Below are positions 26,196 to 33,821 of a stretch of 64,000 bases of DNA, one piece after another. Both the position numbers and the translations under genes were made by a program. Source of the stretch: an uncultured Acidobacteriia bacterium (lineage in GTDB: Bacteria; Acidobacteriota; Terriglobia; Bryobacterales; Bryobacteraceae); NCBI GenBank assembly GCA_903881085.1, contig CAIRSA010000519.1:1-64000 (forward strand). Direction: 5' to 3'. The stretch's first letter is position 1. Each line of letters opens with the position of its first letter. The notes beneath the pieces were generated by a model. It did no database searches, had not been told where the DNA came from, and was given only the letters and a program-made list of their open reading frames with translations.

Positions 26196-28031
26196 ATGAG
26201 CACTACAATGACGTTGGAAGATGACCAAACAGCCACTGGACTGAAGACCTTCACAGGAGTGGTGGCCGCGCTCGGCGGCCTGCAATCGGCGGAAGGCGCG
26301 ACTATAAATAGCCACCTGGGAGCCACCCCAAGTTCAAACATCGACATCTCAATCTTGGCCTCGTTCGGAAATGACGACCAGACTCGCGGCGACAAGCGTG
26401 TTCTGGACATCTGCACCGATCCGGGCAATAACGCTGTTTTGCGAGCGGTAGGTCGCTCTATGACGTTATCTGCTTCCGAAGTGGATACAACTGGGCCAAT
26501 CAAGGTGCTGCAAAAAGTGTTCGGCGGAAACGCTGGCATCGAAATCGCTGGTCTTAGCTCCTCGGCAAACTGGGGCAACCTTGGCTTCTCAACACAGAAC
26601 GGCGCGGGAGCCGATGTGTTGGTAGCAAGTATTACTGGGCAGATTACCAACAGCACGACTGGGTCCGAAGCTGGCGATCTAATATTTGCAACTGGCAATG
26701 CCGGCACTGTTAGCGAGAAACTGCGTATCTATTCGGATGGTAGTATCCATGCCCCAGGGAACCTGAGCGTGGGCGGTGATATTGCATCCAACGCCCTCAA
26801 GGTTTCCGAGGGTGTATCGGCAAGAGTTTTATCCCTTTATTGCGAAAGCGATGAAGGAGGCCCTAGTATTCTGTTTTATGGTGAGCCAAATACGACGTGG
26901 CCAGATCCTCCCCAGTTCCAAATTGGCATTGATCCGGAAGGCGGAGCGCTTGATCGAAGCCTCAGGATTAGCGCCTTCCCACGCCACTATCCGAGTCCGG
27001 GCGTGGGCGTAGAACCAATCCATGTAGTGGAAATTAAGAGGATTACTGGTGAGGTCCTCATAGGATCTTCGGTGACCTTAACTGGTGATAATGCACCAGC
27101 GCGTTTAACGATTAAAGGCGATGACTCAAACACAGCCTCGCTGATCATTAGCGGGCAGAAGTCAACAGTCACCGCGGAGAAGTGGGGCGAATACTCCCTC
27201 ACGGCAACCGCGACGGGCCTTCTGTGCCGCAACAACCAAACAGGCAATACTATGTTTGAGGTTGGCGCAGGTCCAGCGACAGGCACCGATAACGGCGGTT
27301 CTGGAAACGGCAAAGACGGTGACTTCAATGTTCCTTTCGACATGAACGTCGGCGGGTTACTTGTTGTGTTGGGCGGCGGTCCTGGTGTTGGGAAGATTAT
27401 GCGATGTACAGACGCAACCGGCACTGGTAACTGGGATTCGATCCAGCCGTCTGACTTCCCAGGAATTGACGCCTCGAAGACAACGACCGGAGTCTTCGCG
27501 GTAGATCGTGTAGGGACATGGCCAACTGGCTCTACCCCTGGCGACATTTCACGCTGGCTTCGTGGTGATGGCACTTGGCGTCATCTCGGCGTTGCCTCGA
27601 TCTCGGCTATCTCCGCTTCACCCATCCACCTGATTGACGACGGCGTAGGCGCGATCTCCCTGGATCTGAAAGATCAGGCAACCAACACTGTGTGGGCTGG
27701 TCCATCGGCTGGCTCTAGCGCCGGCACACCCTCGTTTAGGGCTCTGGTTGTGGCTGATCTGCCAGTGACCGCTTTAACGGAAACAATCGCGTCAAGTCTT
27801 GCCAGTGTATTCTACACAAAGTCCGAAGCGGATGCACTGTTTCCGTCTACCGAAACGGTGGCCAGTATGATCGCTTCGGCCGGCTTTGTCGACAGCGGCA
27901 CGATGTACGGGGCAATCTCTTCGGCCACGAGTGGCTTTGTGGACTCCGGCACTGTTGCGAGTATGATCAGTTCCGCGCTTTCCAATTACTTCACCAAGTC
28001 GGAAAGTGACGCTCGCTTCGTTCTAGCTTAG
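26196..28031 (+). CDS. Second tail fibre protein
   Basis: A 611-aa protein. The N-terminal third begins Met-Ser-Thr-Thr-Met-Thr-Leu-Glu-Asp-Asp-Gln-Thr-Ala. The C-terminal region has the shared Phe-Arg-Ala-Leu-Val-Val-Ala-Asp-Leu module and two copies of Tyr-(Phe)-Thr-Lys-Ser-Glu-x-Asp-Ala, a motif frequent in phage fibre shafts. It shares modules with the upstream fibre, so the two could co-assemble or exchange sequence. A good ribosome-binding site (AAGGAG, 26181-26186) precedes it and a hairpin follows. Confidence 0.8.
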   Translation: MSTTMTLEDDQTATGLKTFTGVVAALGGLQSAEGATINSHLGATPSSNIDISILASFGNDDQTRGDKRVLDICTDPGNNAVLRAVGRSMTLSASEVDTTGPIKVLQKVFGGNAGIEIAGLSSSANWGNLGFSTQNGAGADVLVASITGQITNSTTGSEAGDLIFATGNAGTVSEKLRIYSDGSIHAPGNLSVGGDIASNALKVSEGVSARVLSLYCESDEGGPSILFYGEPNTTWPDPPQFQIGIDPEGGALDRSLRISAFPRHYPSPGVGVEPIHVVEIKRITGEVLIGSSVTLTGDNAPARLTIKGDDSNTASLIISGQKSTVTAEKWGEYSLTATATGLLCRNNQTGNTMFEVGAGPATGTDNGGSGNGKDGDFNVPFDMNVGGLLVVLGGGPGVGKIMRCTDATGTGNWDSIQPSDFPGIDASKTTTGVFAVDRVGTWPTGSTPGDISRWLRGDGTWRHLGVASISAISASPIHLIDDGVGAISLDLKDQATNTVWAGPSAGSSAGTPSFRALVVADLPVTALTETIASSLASVFYTKSEADALFPSTETVASMIASAGFVDSGTMYGAISSATSGFVDSGTVASMISSALSNYFTKSESDARFVLA

Positions 28032-28039
28032 GCAGCACC

Positions 28040-28066
28040 GGGAGGCGGTTTTATTAACCGCCTCCC
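28040..28066. terminator. Strong hairpin after the tail fibres
   Basis: GGGAGGCGGTT (28040-28050) pairs with AACCGCCTCCC (28056-28066) around a 5-base loop, an 11-bp perfect stem. No T-run follows, so termination is not certain; it may also protect mRNA 3' ends. It marks the boundary between the tail genes and the lysis-like cassette. Confidence 0.6.
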
Positions 28067-28111
28067 ATCGTATTACTACAACCTAAACAAACTCTAAGGA
28101 GAAACCAAGAA

Positions 28112-28474
28112 ATGAAACTAACAGTGAGCACAACACAGCGCATCCAGCTTTGCCGCGACATGCGCACCCAGACTGGCGACGCCGGGGCGCTCCGCGCGTG
28201 GTGGAAACTCGAAGACATCTTCGCGCTTGACGACAAAGAAAAGGCCGCGATCAAGTTCCAGACGCGCTTGGTAGACATGCAGGAAGTCTACCTCTGGGAC
28301 TCCTCGGTTTCACTGCCCGACAAGGTGGTCGAACTGGAGTTGATCGACGTGGCGCGCACGAAGCACGCGCTGACTACATCCGTTCACCGCGCACAGGATC
28401 GCGCATGGCTCGAACCGCTCCTCGCAGAATTGGAAGAGTCCGCTTCGGCCGGTCTGTCGCTCGTGAAGAGATAG
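28112..28474 (+). CDS. Hypothetical phage protein
   Basis: A 120-aa soluble, helical, charged protein after a good AAGGAGAAA ribosome-binding site (28096-28104). It contains Leu-Arg-Ala-Trp-Trp-Lys-Leu-Glu-Asp-Ile. No family is recognised. It is the first gene after the tail-fibre hairpin, upstream of the exported-protein cassette. Confidence 0.65.
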   Translation: MKLTVSTTQRIQLCRDMRTQTGDAGALRAWWKLEDIFALDDKEKAAIKFQTRLVDMQEVYLWDSSVSLPDKVVELELIDVARTKHALTTSVHRAQDRAWLEPLLAELEESASAGLSLVKR

Positions 28475-28483
28475 TCGAACACC

Positions 28484-28876
28484 ATGAAAACCATCACACG
28501 GATTTTAATCTTCTTGGCGCTCGCGTCTTTCGCGTTCGCGCAAACTAAACTACCGACCGCCATGATCGAGCCGACCGGTCAGGCGGGCTGCACGATCACC
28601 CTCGTGGGTGGCGTATTCACTTGCGCACCCAACACCACGCCAGCCGTCCAACCGGTGCGCTCTTACAACGTGCTGGCGACAAACCCAGGCACTAATCCGC
28701 TCGTCTGGCAGGTGGCCACGATTCCAAATCCGAGCACGCTGGAAGTGCACCGGAACGGCCTACTGATGGCGCCCGTGATTGACTACAACGTCAACGGCGT
28801 GGTGATCACGTTTACCGCCGCTCAGGGCGCGACCTCGACGGATACGATCCTATGCTCATACGTACCTGTCAATTAG
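28484..28876 (+). CDS. Exported phage protein with fibre-like C-terminus
   Basis: A 130-aa protein. Residues 1-20 are a clear signal peptide (Arg, then a Leu/Ala/Phe core, then Phe-Ala-Gln). The C-terminal half (Val-His-Arg-Asn-Gly-Leu-Leu-Met ... Asp-Tyr-Asn-Val-Asn-Gly) resembles a short beta motif seen in phage tail and fibre proteins. It ends Cys-Ser-Tyr-Val-Pro-Val, which is repeated at the end of the next protein. Secretion makes an ordinary virion role less likely; a host-envelope role is an inference. Confidence 0.6.
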   Translation: MKTITRILIFLALASFAFAQTKLPTAMIEPTGQAGCTITLVGGVFTCAPNTTPAVQPVRSYNVLATNPGTNPLVWQVATIPNPSTLEVHRNGLLMAPVIDYNVNGVVITFTAAQGATSTDTILCSYVPVN

Positions 28877-29130
28877 CGATCATGTTGGCGGCTGCGATCA
28901 CGGCACAGACTCGTCTGTCCCTGGATCAGATTGGCACAGGTAACGCCAGAACGAGCCTGTCATTGGTGCAGGCTATATCGCTGCCTCCGTCTCAACTTCC
29001 AACCAATTGTCGAGGATACTGGTCCACGACAACAATATGCTCACCGCCATATTCCAAGACATCATGCGTCGATTCTGGGAAAACAATCGAGACCCCAGTG
29101 ATGTTGTGCTCATACGTACCCGTCACTTGA
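28852..29130 (+). CDS. Exported Cys-rich small protein, paralogue A
   Basis: A 92-aa protein overlapping the previous gene by 25 bases. Residues 1-18 look like a signal peptide with an Ile-Thr-Ala-Gln cleavage region. The mature part carries Gln-Thr-Arg-Leu-Ser-Leu-Asp-Gln-Ile-Gly-Thr and four Cys that align with those of the next gene, suggesting disulfides outside the cytoplasm. ATG at 28882 is an alternative start but loses the basic N-region. Family unknown. Confidence 0.55.
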   Translation: MLIRTCQLAIMLAAAITAQTRLSLDQIGTGNARTSLSLVQAISLPPSQLPTNCRGYWSTTTICSPPYSKTSCVDSGKTIETPVMLCSYVPVT

Positions 29131-29396
29131 TGCTCGTCGGGCTGCTCACTTCGGTTGCGGCTGCTGCGCAAACCCGCCTGGCCATGGATCAGATCGGGAC
29201 GCATCCACAGCAGGCCGGGACTCGAATATCACTCACGCAGGCAGCTTCACTTGGCCAGTCGCAGATGCCGAACAAATGCACAGCGTTTTGGTATCCGATG
29301 ACAACATGCGCGGAGCCGCTTTCCAAGACGGACTGCGTCGATGCCCACCAGCCGGTGACCATCCCCTTGATGGTCTGCCTACTCCAACCGAAATAA
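29130..29396 (+). CDS. Exported Cys-rich small protein, paralogue B
   Basis: An 88-aa protein whose ATG overlaps the preceding stop as TGATG. It has a short signal-like N-terminus ending Ala-Ala-Ala-Gln. It aligns with the previous protein through Gln-Thr-Arg-Leu, Asp-Gln-Ile-Gly-Thr, Ser-Leu-x-Gln-Ala, Ser-Lys-Thr-x-Cys-Val-Asp and all four Cys. A recent tandem duplication is likely. The function is unknown: lysis, superinfection exclusion or envelope remodelling are guesses. Confidence 0.55.
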   Translation: MLVGLLTSVAAAAQTRLAMDQIGTHPQQAGTRISLTQAASLGQSQMPNKCTAFWYPMTTCAEPLSKTDCVDAHQPVTIPLMVCLLQPK

Positions 29397-29497
29397 TGTT
29401 CGATCCGACACGCAGCTTCGAGTGCATGCTGCACGATATCGGCCGACTTGCCAATTTCGAAAAATTCAAACTCGTTTCACTCCTGAAAGGACACCCA

Positions 29498-29641
29498 ATG
29501 GACCCAGTAACAGCGATATTCGCATTCCTTGCGACTTCAGCCGGCCAAAACGTAGTGGAAGATCTGCGAAAGATCGACGCGGCGTTTGTCGCTCTGATCA
29601 GCGGACTCGTGAAGAAAATCCACGACAAGCAAGCCGCCTAA
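29498..29641 (+). CDS. Small hydrophobic-helix phage protein
   Basis: A 47-aa protein starting Met-Asp-Pro-Val-Thr-Ala-Ile-Phe, with GAAAGG about 7 bases before the ATG. The same frame is open from an ATG at 29396, coupled to the previous stop (TAATG), which would add 34 residues. The sequence is a possible amphipathic or membrane-associated helix with a basic C-terminus. Its place fits a lysis-module accessory, without proof. Confidence 0.45.
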   Translation: MDPVTAIFAFLATSAGQNVVEDLRKIDAAFVALISGLVKKIHDKQAA

Positions 29642-29700
29642 AACGAAGCCGACACGGTTTCGTCCCACCCATTTCACCGTTCAACAACACAAAGGAAAAC

Positions 29701-30258
29701 ATGAAACACTTAAAACGATTTGTAATCAGTTTTGCGCTTGCAGTTTCCATGCTTGCGCTGGCCACTCCACAGACTTTTGCTCAGACTCCTGCTACACCCG
29801 TCCAGCAGGTAATGACCGCCGGCGCCGATCCTATCAGCAACGGCGAACAGGCCGCCAGATGGACCGTGTTGGCCAATCAGCGCCTCAAAGAAAACTTCCT
29901 GGCGGCGTATAGCAACTGGTTGCTCAATGCACCAATCCGCAAGGGCCTAGGCCTGCCAGCGCTCGATAAACCGACACCTCCCCCGATGATGCGCTTTGCT
30001 TGGGTGGAAAACTACGGACAGGTCCTAACTATTGGACCAGACTTCGTATGCGATTATCCGGCGCCTCCGATGCTGGCTGCTACCGACGTCGGAGCGATCG
30101 ATGCAGTGGTTGGCGGCCCGATCCCTGGCCAGCCCGGCCACTACTACGACGCCGCCGCGGCCAACAGCACCTACGGCCAAACCCACAAATCGGCTGACGG
30201 TCGATTCTGGTTTTTCGATGGGAACGGTTTCGCCAGGTTCTGGCGGGAGTTGAAATGA
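29701..30258 (+). CDS. Exported phage protein of unknown function
   Basis: A 185-aa protein after AAAGGAAA. Residues 1 to about 28 are a clear signal peptide ending Thr-Phe-Ala-Gln. The mature part is rich in aromatic residues, with Gly-Arg-Phe-Trp-Phe-Phe-Asp-Gly-Asn-Gly near the end. No peptidoglycan-hydrolase motif was recognised, but its place just before two membrane proteins is where an exported endolysin could lie. It overlaps the next gene by 4 bases. Confidence 0.6.
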   Translation: MKHLKRFVISFALAVSMLALATPQTFAQTPATPVQQVMTAGADPISNGEQAARWTVLANQRLKENFLAAYSNWLLNAPIRKGLGLPALDKPTPPPMMRFAWVENYGQVLTIGPDFVCDYPAPPMLAATDVGAIDAVVGGPIPGQPGHYYDAAAANSTYGQTHKSADGRFWFFDGNGFARFWRELK

Positions 30259-30488
30259 ACTGGCCTGCGCGCTTCTTGAAATCCCCGGTGGCGGCGCAGG
30301 TGAAGGCGGTAGGCGTGGTGGCTGGAGCAGCCGCCGCGTCTGCCGCGCTCACCTGGGCGGTAACTCCGCCATTCCCCGGCAAGTCTTCATCGGTGGCCAC
30401 CGTGGCCGGCGCTGCCGCCGTCAAGGTTCTCATCGCTTACCTGCAGCCTTCACCGATTACGCCAGCGCCCGCTCCCCACGCTGAATAG
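30255..30488 (+). CDS. Small membrane protein, holin-like
   Basis: A 77-aa protein with one or two hydrophobic segments, around residues 18-36 (Ala-rich) and 46-63, and a Pro-rich C-terminus. It is coupled by a 4-base overlap to the exported protein upstream. Small size, membrane nature and position make a holin or lysis accessory plausible. Confidence 0.5.
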   Translation: MNWPARFLKSPVAAQVKAVGVVAGAAAASAALTWAVTPPFPGKSSSVATVAGAAAVKVLIAYLQPSPITPAPAPHAE

Positions 30489-30496
30489 GGGTAGAA

Positions 30497-30883
30497 ATGG
30501 AAGACGAATTTGAACCATTTCCACTTCCGCAGATACACGCCAGACAATCAGGAGCAATATCGATGTCAGATTTCGAACGCGACGTGCTTGATCAACTAAA
30601 AAACCTCGCCGTTGGGCAGGGTGTCACCAATGAGCATTTGCGAGCACTCAATGGAAGCGTGGCTCGGAACACGCTTGAGATCGCTGCAAACCAGGCGGAT
30701 GTTGAGACGCTGAAGGCGCGGGCAGATGCAGAGGTCGCGGTCAAGGCCGCACTCAGAGAGGCTGGCATGCGCTGGGAGGCAAGAGTGGCTCCCATCGCCG
30801 AGAAGATCGCCTACATCGCCCTCGTGGCCCTGCTCGTGTATGGCCAGCGTCTCGTGGCGTTGTTCCATCTCCAAGCGCCATAG
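30497..30883 (+). CDS. XhlA-like membrane protein (putative holin partner)
   Basis: A 128-aa protein. An acidic N-terminus is followed by a helical coiled-coil region (about residues 22-95, with Asn-Gly-Ser-Val-Ala-Arg-Asn-Thr-Leu-Glu) and one C-terminal transmembrane helix (about 104-121, Ile-Ala-Leu-Val-Ala-Leu-Leu-Val). This layout matches haemolysin XhlA-type lysis-associated proteins. An internal ATG at 30563 (Met-Ser-Asp-Phe-Glu-Arg) is a possible shorter start. A terminator follows. Confidence 0.55.
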   Translation: MEDEFEPFPLPQIHARQSGAISMSDFERDVLDQLKNLAVGQGVTNEHLRALNGSVARNTLEIAANQADVETLKARADAEVAVKAALREAGMRWEARVAPIAEKIAYIALVALLVYGQRLVALFHLQAP

Positions 30884-30905
30884 GATTCGCACAGCGCAAA
30901 CAAAT

Positions 30906-30952
30906 AAGGCCCGGACTTCGCTTCGCTGCGAGATCCGGGCCTTTTGTTTTTT
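30906..30952 (+). terminator. Rho-independent terminator ending the late operon
   Basis: AAGGCCCGGA (30906-30915) pairs with TCCGGGCCTT (30934-30943), a 10-bp stem, then TTGTTTTTTG. It closes the rightward structural and lysis-like transcription unit before the leftward genes. Confidence 0.9.
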
Positions 30953-30977
30953 GTGCCACAACTCTAACGTGTATTGA

Positions 30978-31250
30978 TTAAAAATCTAACGATTCGGTTG
31001 CGACTCTGGAGCTCCCCGTTTCATCTTCCGCCTCGCCGTCGAGTGTGTAGAGTTTCATGGCTATATGTAATAGCAGGTGGGTTGGATCCGTTTTCGAATT
31101 TTCAACCAACCCCAGCCTGTCGTGTTCTATCCTCCAATCAGCGTAGCCCTCTGACGCCTCCAATTCCAACATCAATTGCCCCGCGACGCTCCATATCTGC
31201 AATCTTTCCAATTTCTCTCCATCCGAAAATCTCACGATTGGTCGCTCCAT
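30978..31250 (-). CDS. Hypothetical small protein
   Basis: A 90-aa soluble acidic protein on the minus strand, between the late terminator and the RHH regulator. It contains Leu-Met-Leu-Glu-Leu-Glu-Ala-Ser-Glu. No family is recognised. Direction agrees with the adjacent RHH gene, so it may share that leftward transcript. Confidence 0.5.
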   Translation of the reverse strand: MERPIVRFSDGEKLERLQIWSVAGQLMLELEASEGYADWRIEHDRLGLVENSKTDPTHLLLHIAMKLYTLDGEAEDETGSSRVATESLDF

Positions 31251-31413
31251 GAATTGCCCGAAAGATCAAATTTAACAGAAACGATTATACGCCTGCATAT
31301 TGCACATACGCAAGGTTGAAATGTTAACCTTTTTTAATTCATGTATGATTGGCAACCAAAATGGTAGGGGCGTCAAGCCCGGCTGTCAAAATGGCGCTAT
31401 ACGGCCAAAAGCG

Positions 31414-31725
31414 CTATTCCTGCGGTTCTGGAATCCTCAGCCACGTGCATATCATATTGCGCACGTCGCGGTGCGCGTCATTGCGCGGCGATCTCCACCA
31501 CGCCAACAGCTTCAACGCCACCTGACGTTCTTGCTCGTTCGCCACGGGAACGGCGAGCGGAGCAGTTTCGGTTGCCCAACTCTCCAGGAATCCGGCAATC
31601 AAATCCTGGTAGGTCGTATCCTCATCAGTGCAGCGATGCTCGACTCTCTTTTTGAGATCTTCGGAAATTCGAACATTCACCTGTACTGCTTTGCCATCTC
31701 CCATCTTCATTCCGGCGTTAGCCAT
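31414..31725 (-). CDS. Ribbon-helix-helix regulator (putative)
   Basis: A 103-aa protein from the Met-Ala-Asn-Ala-Gly start, which has AAAGGAA upstream; a start at 31749 is possible but has no such site. The core Val-Gln-Val-Asn-Val-Arg-Ile-Ser-Glu-Asp-Leu-Lys-Lys-Arg-Val-Glu is a typical RHH strand-helix, followed by a second helix. It is divergent from the HTH gene at 31846, with the GATAGC operator in between. It is a candidate phage repressor. Confidence 0.65.
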   Translation of the reverse strand: MANAGMKMGDGKAVQVNVRISEDLKKRVEHRCTDEDTTYQDLIAGFLESWATETAPLAVPVANEQERQVALKLLAWWRSPRNDAHRDVRNMICTWLRIPEPQE

Positions 31726-31767
31726 AAACTCTATTTCCTTTACTCTCAATCAAATAAAGCGAATATG

Positions 31768-31818
31768 TTGATAGCAAGTGATATTTATCTTGCTATCTTT
31801 ATTCGCCGCTAGTATAGT
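31768..31818. promoter_or_regulatory. Divergent promoter/operator of the immunity region
   Basis: GATAGCAAG (31770-31778) and CTTGCTATC (31789-31797) form a perfect 9-bp inverted repeat with a 10-base spacer. Rightward, TTGCTA (31790-31795) and TATAGT (31813-31818) are 17 bases apart and serve the gene at 31846. Leftward, another TTGCTA lies on the minus strand toward the RHH gene, though its -10 is weak. The operator overlaps both -35 boxes. The same word is clustered at 692-824. Confidence 0.7.
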
Positions 31819-31845
31819 TGCATCAGTAGCTAACAAGTATACCAA

Positions 31846-32070
31846 ATGAAAAATCCACTAACCATTCAGAAGGTTCGTAAGGTCTTCAAGAAGTTCCGGG
31901 GATCCCAAGCGCAGATAGCGCGTGATCTCGGCAAGAGCCGGGTGTTTATCCATAGCATCCTGAATGGCAAGGGCACGTTAGATACCACTTTGCTGGACGC
32001 GCTGAGAACACGCGCCAGTCACCTATTGGCCTTAAATTCCGACTCTGAGGAGAGTACAAAATGTCTATAA
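31846..32070 (+). CDS. HTH DNA-binding protein (Cro/XRE-like)
   Basis: A 74-aa basic protein. Gly-Ser-Gln-Ala-Gln-Ile-Ala-Arg-Asp-Leu-Gly-Lys-Ser-Arg-Val-Phe-Ile-His forms a clear helix-turn-helix. Size and divergent arrangement with an RHH gene fit a Cro-type regulator or repressor. It overlaps the next gene by 10 bases. Confidence 0.7.
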   Translation: MKNPLTIQKVRKVFKKFRGSQAQIARDLGKSRVFIHSILNGKGTLDTTLLDALRTRASHLLALNSDSEESTKCL

Positions 32071-32396
32071 GCATGAATCTAGTATCGGCTGGATTTACGA
32101 CCGATACTAAAAGGAAATTCCAAGTTATTGATGGTGGGCGGGATCGAGCAAAGATTACCGTACCATCCCATGAAATGAGAACTTCCATCTATGATCGCCT
32201 AGTCATCCACGGCGACCGCTTGCGCCAAGTTGCGCGCTCGGTTGGCGTCGACGACAACGAAGCCGTCTCCATCCTTGTAGATGTGATGGCGGAACGATCA
32301 GAGAAACAGATTAGGGCGGCGCGGATCGCTGGATACCGCGAGTGCCAAAGCCGCATGTTTAGCGGCGATCTGGCGGCGATGCGGATGGCTGCGTAG
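32061..32396 (+). CDS. Phage early protein of unknown function
   Basis: A 111-aa protein overlapping the HTH gene. A helical middle part (Leu-Arg-Gln-Val-Ala-Arg-Ser-Val-Gly-Val-Asp-Asp-Asn-Glu-Ala-Val) could be another DNA-binding helix pair. The ribosome-binding site is GAGGAG (32047-32052). A strong terminator follows within 10 bases. Confidence 0.6.
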   Translation: MSISMNLVSAGFTTDTKRKFQVIDGGRDRAKITVPSHEMRTSIYDRLVIHGDRLRQVARSVGVDDNEAVSILVDVMAERSEKQIRAARIAGYRECQSRMFSGDLAAMRMAA

Positions 32397-32402
32397 GTAT
32401 AC

Positions 32403-32431
32403 GGGGCGGTTTCGGCCGCCCCTTGTTTTTT
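32403..32431 (+). terminator. Rho-independent terminator after regulator genes
   Basis: GGGGCGG (32403-32409) pairs with CCGCCCC (32416-32422) around TTTCGG, followed by TTGTTTTTT. It ends the rightward regulator transcript. Confidence 0.9.
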
Positions 32432-32510
32432 AGTCTTGGCGAGGCATGGCAAGGCGCGGTGCGGCCGGGTCTGGTAGGGCGAGGCGGCCAATGGCCGAAA
32501 AGAGGAAACG

Positions 32511-32738
32511 ATGCCTGAATTGGAACAATTTTACACGACGCGGGAAATCGGGGAGGCCATGAAGATCAACGCCTCCTCCGTGCAGCGGATCTTCCGCAAC
32601 ATCCCAGGCGTGATTCGGATCAGTTCGGTCGAGCGCAGCTTACTAAAGCAGCGTCAACGCGCTCCAAAGATCATGCTCCGGATACCGGCGGCGGTATACC
32701 GATCATGGCTCCAGGCCGGCGGCTCAGAACTGAAGTAG
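32511..32738 (+). CDS. Excisionase-like small HTH protein
   Basis: A 75-aa basic protein. Phe-Tyr-Thr-Thr-Arg-Glu-Ile-Gly-Glu-Ala-Met-Lys-Ile-Asn-Ala-Ser-Ser-Val is a winged-helix/MerR-type motif as found in Xis-like proteins. It is convergent with and overlaps the 3' end of the integrase by 15 bases. Both the size and the location support a directionality factor. Confidence 0.6.
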   Translation: MPELEQFYTTREIGEAMKINASSVQRIFRNIPGVIRISSVERSLLKQRQRAPKIMLRIPAAVYRSWLQAGGSELK

Positions 32739-33821
32739 GTTTACCGCGCTGTCTACTAAGCGCTGGTGTCCAGCCCGGAACGTTGCATAGTGTCTTTCAG
32801 TTGTCGTGACAGAAGCATGACCAAGCAAAATCTGCACAGTTCGAATATCGGTCCCGTGCTCCAGCAGCCGGCAGGCGAACGTATCGCGAAAGCGATGTGG
32901 ATGGGCCGCGATCCCGGCGGCATTGCCGAGTGCGCGAACCGTGCAGCGCAGGGAATTCAGAGCGCTTCCGAGTTGGCCGTTTCCGCTCCAGAAAAAGTAT
33001 CTCTGCGATTCAACTGGCAAAGCATGGAGTGCGGCCAGGCAGTTGGGATGCAGAGAGAGGTAGAAGCTTTTACCTGTCTTTATAATCCGGATAGAAAGAT
33101 GCCCAGATGTGTCGATGCGGGCTCGCTCCAGCGATGCCACGTCGCTGATTCTCATTCCGCTGTAGAGCAGCGTCAGCAAGAGCGCACGTGCTCTGAGGCG
33201 CGTCCTCACGATGTCGTAGCCATTGTGGTTGCCAAGCGTGTCCACGGCAGCCAGCATCGCGGAGATCTCCTCGCTACTGTACGGCTCGGCCTCACCATCC
33301 GGGCATTTCACTCGCGAAATCTTACTAGCTGGATTCGCCGGCAGGAAACCACGCTCAACGCAGAAATCGCAAAAGATTTTAATGACCGCGTGTTCTTTAT
33401 TTGTGCTGCCAGGAGCGAGGCCGGAACGGGACGCCCGGAACTTGGTAAGCTCGGCGATTCCCAATCCAGAAATGAACGATCCCGGAAAGAGTTTGTTCAG
33501 TGTGCGCAGGGTCCGCGTGTAAATTTTCATGGACGCTACGGCCAGCTTCCGGGTGCGGCATTCGGCCAAGTATTGATCGATGCAGTAGGTGAGCGTTGGG
33601 CTTTCCGGGTTGCCCATCGTTGCTGGATTTTGCTCCCACGCCTCGACTCTCTTAATCGCCCGGGCGAGATCACGCAGGCCCGTTGGGATGCGCTTCTGTG
33701 TGGCTGGAACATAAGCCCAAAGCTTGCACTGGCATCCCATGTATTGCGATCCCTTCGATTTGTGTTTGCAGTCAGCGGAATGCCTTCTGTACAGGTTGAT
33801 GTCCATAAGCCCTCTGTGCAA
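32724..33821 (-). CDS. Tyrosine-type integrase
   Basis: A 365-aa protein. Catalytic residues are visible: R224 in Ser-Gly-Met-Arg-Ile-Ser-Asp, H309/R312 in His-Arg-Phe-Arg-Asp-Thr-Phe, H335 in Leu-Leu-Gly-His-Ala-Ser, and the nucleophile Y345. An N-terminal SAM-like core-binding domain covers about 75-165. Ahead of it a Cys/His set (H14, C18, H20, C30, C32) looks like a small zinc site, which I associate with integrases from Acidobacteriota. It is the last phage gene and reads inward, so the attachment site should lie just to its right. Confidence 0.95.
   Translation of the reverse strand: MHRGLMDINLYRRHSADCKHKSKGSQYMGCQCKLWAYVPATQKRIPTGLRDLARAIKRVEAWEQNPATMGNPESPTLTYCIDQYLAECRTRKLAVASMKIYTRTLRTLNKLFPGSFISGLGIAELTKFRASRSGLAPGSTNKEHAVIKIFCDFCVERGFLPANPASKISRVKCPDGEAEPYSSEEISAMLAAVDTLGNHNGYDIVRTRLRARALLLTLLYSGMRISDVASLERARIDTSGHLSIRIIKTGKSFYLSLHPNCLAALHALPVESQRYFFWSGNGQLGSALNSLRCTVRALGNAAGIAAHPHRFRDTFACRLLEHGTDIRTVQILLGHASVTTTERHYATFRAGHQRLVDSAVNLLQF

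Larger units (their letters stand above)
692..33821. mobile_element. Siphovirus-like prophage, approximate limits
   Basis: A continuous run of phage genes: terminase, portal, protease-capsid, connectors, tail tube, tape measure, tail tip, fibres, lysis-like cassette, regulators, excisionase-like protein and tyrosine integrase. Order and families fit a long-tailed siphovirus with lambda-type (GpA) packaging. The left limit is set by operator-like GATAGC sites that reappear beside the regulators at the right end; the right limit is the integrase start. No attachment-site repeat was found by eye, so both ends are approximate. The capsid gene appears frameshifted, so the element may be defective. 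Confidence 0.9.
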
